Of a stretch of 64,000 nucleotides of DNA, positions 62,316 through 64,000 are shown one piece after another. The DNA comes from Geitlerinema sp. BBD 1991-9 (lineage in GTDB: Bacteria > Cyanobacteriota > Cyanobacteriia > Cyanobacteriales > Geitlerinemataceae). Within the stretch, counting starts at the first letter, position 1. Each line of letters starts with the position of its first letter. Made by a program: the position numbers and the translations under genes. Location: NCBI GenBank assembly GCA_001657325.1, contig LWRO01000006.1:62001-126000 (forward strand), in the 5' to 3' direction. The notes below the pieces were generated by a model that was given only the letters and a program-made list of their open reading frames with translations, was not told the origin of the DNA and did no database searches.

Positions 62316-64000
62316 ATGTCCGAAAAACGCTTACGTCGCAGCCTCGAAAGTGCATCGCTTCCACAGAGACCGAACGATCTTCGCACCCGTTTTTTCAGTG
62401 TTCTCGCCAACACGCCGCGATTGATTGGATTGGTGTGGAAAGCCACACCGGGACATCTTCTCGCGTCGATTTCACTGACGTTGGTGCGGGGTATCGTTCC
62501 CGTCGCGGAACTGTACGTGACGAAATTGGTGGTCGATCGAATGGTCGCCAGTATCGGACAAGCGGAAATTGCCTGGTTTGCCATCTTTCAACTGGTGGGA
62601 TTGCGCTTCGGACTCAGTCTCGTGTCGGAAATTTCCAATCAACTCAGTGCCTATACGCTACAAATCCTTAGAGATCGCTTTGCTATTTACGCCAATCAAG
62701 TCTTAATTCAACAAGCCATTCGTCTCGATTTATCGCATTATGAAATGCCCGAGTTCCACGATACGTTAAGTCGGGCGCAGCAAAGCGGTAGCGATTATCC
62801 GGTACGGATTTTAGGAACGCTGACGAATTTGTTAGGGCAAACTGTAAATTTCGTCGGGTCGATGGCACTGTTGCTGAGTTTTAGTCCTTTAATTATGGTG
62901 TTGTTGCTGTTCACGTCTACACCAGCATTATGGGTCAGCGTGCGGTTTTCGGGGCGGCGGTTTTGGATGTCTCGGGCGCAAACGCAGGCGGGACGACGGG
63001 CGGATTATTTGCAGCGAGTCCTGACGCAAAATGCGTTTGCGAAGGAAGTTCGGCTGTTTCGCTTGGGCGAGTATTTATTGAATCAATGGACGGAGATTCG
63101 ATCGAAATTTAACGCCGAATCTGCCGCGTTAGCAAGACGGTTCGCGACGATGCGGGGTTTGGCGGGGACAGTGGCGAATTTGGGATATTACGGGGCTTAC
63201 GGTTGGACGATCGTGCGGACGGTGGGAGGTCAGATTTCGATCGGCGACTTTACTATGTACTCCGGTGCGTTCGCCCAAGCGCAATCGGTGCTTCAACAGA
63301 TTTTACAAAGTATCGCTCAAACTTACGAATACAATCTCTACGTCGCCCAATATTTCGAGTTTCTCAGTTTACAGCCTCAAGTGGTCGATCCGTCACACCC
63401 TCGATCGTTTCCAACGCTGATGCAGCAGGGTTTGGAACTGCGAGACGTGACGTTTACCTATCCGGGGGCGGAAAAACCGACACTACAACAGTTGAATTTA
63501 ACGGTGCAACCCGGCGAAAGCGTTGCCCTCGTGGGTGTGAACGGGGCGGGAAAAACCACCCTGCTGAAGCTGATAACGCGGTTGTACGATCCCGAGGATG
63601 GGGAAATTACGATCGATGGAATTCCCTTAAATCACTTTTCTTTGGAAGAATTGCGGTGCAATATCGGCGTGTTGAATCAGGATTTCGCCCGGTACAGCCT
63701 CACCGCCCAGGATAATATCGGATTTGGCGATCTTGCGCGACGGGACGACCTCGATCGAGTCCGACAAGCCGCAGCCGATGGCGGTGCGGCGGAAACGATC
63801 GAATCACTCGATCGAGGCTACGATACGATTTTGGGCAAAATTTTCTCGGGCGGAACGGAGTTATCCGGGGGACAGTGGCAGAAAATCGGAATCGCGCGGG
63901 CGTTTATGAGTTCGGCCCCGATTTTGATTCTCGACGAACCGACGGCGGCGTTAGATGCAATGGCGGAGGCGGAACTATTCCAGCGATTTCGCCGGTTAAC
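62316..64000 (+). CDS. ABC transporter, fused permease and ATPase (3' end cut by window)
   Basis: Starts ATG 62316 (MSEKRLRRSL) and stays open to the end of the window (561 codons). A transmembrane domain covers about residues 35-310 (HLLASISLTLVRGIVPVAEL, MALLLSFSPLIMVLLLF, GQISIGDFTMYSGAF). The ATPase has Walker A VGVNGAGKTT near 408, Q loop VLNQDF, signature ELSGGQ and Walker B PILILDEPTAALD. This is the half-exporter type (lipid, peptide or drug export). The substrate is not evident. It lies 32 bp after mazG. It is 11 kb from the siderophore cluster and separated by the mnt operon, so I do not assign it to that system. Confidence 0.9.
   Translation, partial: MSEKRLRRSLESASLPQRPNDLRTRFFSVLANTPRLIGLVWKATPGHLLASISLTLVRGIVPVAELYVTKLVVDRMVASIGQAEIAWFAIFQLVGLRFGLSLVSEISNQLSAYTLQILRDRFAIYANQVLIQQAIRLDLSHYEMPEFHDTLSRAQQSGSDYPVRILGTLTNLLGQTVNFVGSMALLLSFSPLIMVLLLFTSTPALWVSVRFSGRRFWMSRAQTQAGRRADYLQRVLTQNAFAKEVRLFRLGEYLLNQWTEIRSKFNAESAALARRFATMRGLAGTVANLGYYGAYGWTIVRTVGGQISIGDFTMYSGAFAQAQSVLQQILQSIAQTYEYNLYVAQYFEFLSLQPQVVDPSHPRSFPTLMQQGLELRDVTFTYPGAEKPTLQQLNLTVQPGESVALVGVNGAGKTTLLKLITRLYDPEDGEITIDGIPLNHFSLEELRCNIGVLNQDFARYSLTAQDNIGFGDLARRDDLDRVRQAAADGGAAETIESLDRGYDTILGKIFSGGTELSGGQWQKIGIARAFMSSAPILILDEPTAALDAMAEAELFQRFRRL

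Noticed and set aside
62316-64000. Assigning the right-end ABC exporter as the siderophore exporter
   Set aside because: It is separated from the cluster by the mnt operon, a tRNA and mazG and sits in a unit with mazG; no evidence ties it to the product.

Overview
The window is a cyanobacterial chromosome segment. It is littered with CGATCG and HIP1-type GCGATCGC words and encodes typical cyanobacterial families: DUF4278 proteins, XisH/XisI relics, an AMIN-domain TonB receptor and a MntC-type manganese transporter. C-rich palindromic repeats are abundant. A filamentous cyanobacterium is likely, but I cannot name the species.

Layout. 1-2.6 kb: two genes on the minus strand, then prfB (RF2, with a programmed +1 frameshift) overlapping a DUF2459 gene. 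2.6-7.0 kb: decayed genes (an RTX C-terminus, xisH/xisI, a histidine kinase) interspersed with two DUF4278 genes and an ECF sigma/anti-sigma pair. 7.2-14.2 kb: a type I restriction-modification system (hsdM, hsdS, a DUF559 nuclease, hsdR). 14.7-19.1 kb: a TonB-dependent siderophore receptor, an RhtX/FptX-like MFS transporter and a small unknown protein.

19.5-51.3 kb is a large NRPS/PKS cluster in two divergent arms. The plus arm has FAAL-ACP-KS-AT(degenerate)-ACP, KS-AT-KR-ACP, KS-AT(degenerate)-DH-ACP and a type II thioesterase. The minus arm has TubC-Cy-A(Cys-like)-PCP, KS-AT-KR-PCP, an O-methyltransferase, a luciferase-like monooxygenase, a membrane protein and C-A(basic amino acid-like)-PCP-reductase. 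The order of reducing domains in the plus arm is what is needed to turn a fatty acid plus three malonates into a 6-alkylsalicylate. The next module would add Cys as a thiazoline. With the receptor and transporter upstream and a TonB/ExbB/ExbD operon downstream (52.8-57.1 kb), I read the whole 14.7-57.1 kb block as a self-contained system for a phenolate-thiazoline siderophore of the micacocidin/yersiniabactin/pyochelin type, with a different carboxy end released by reduction. No salicylate synthase gene is seen, which fits a polyketide origin of the aryl cap.

The cluster is invaded by several families of short repeats. Some lie inside PKS/NRPS coding sequence and are translated in different reading phases without breaking the gene; one 52-bp palindrome sits inside another element whose empty site is present elsewhere in the window. 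The right end (58-64 kb) has a mntCAB manganese ABC transporter with fewer CGATCG words, tRNA-Val(TAC), mazG and the start of an ABC exporter that runs off the window.
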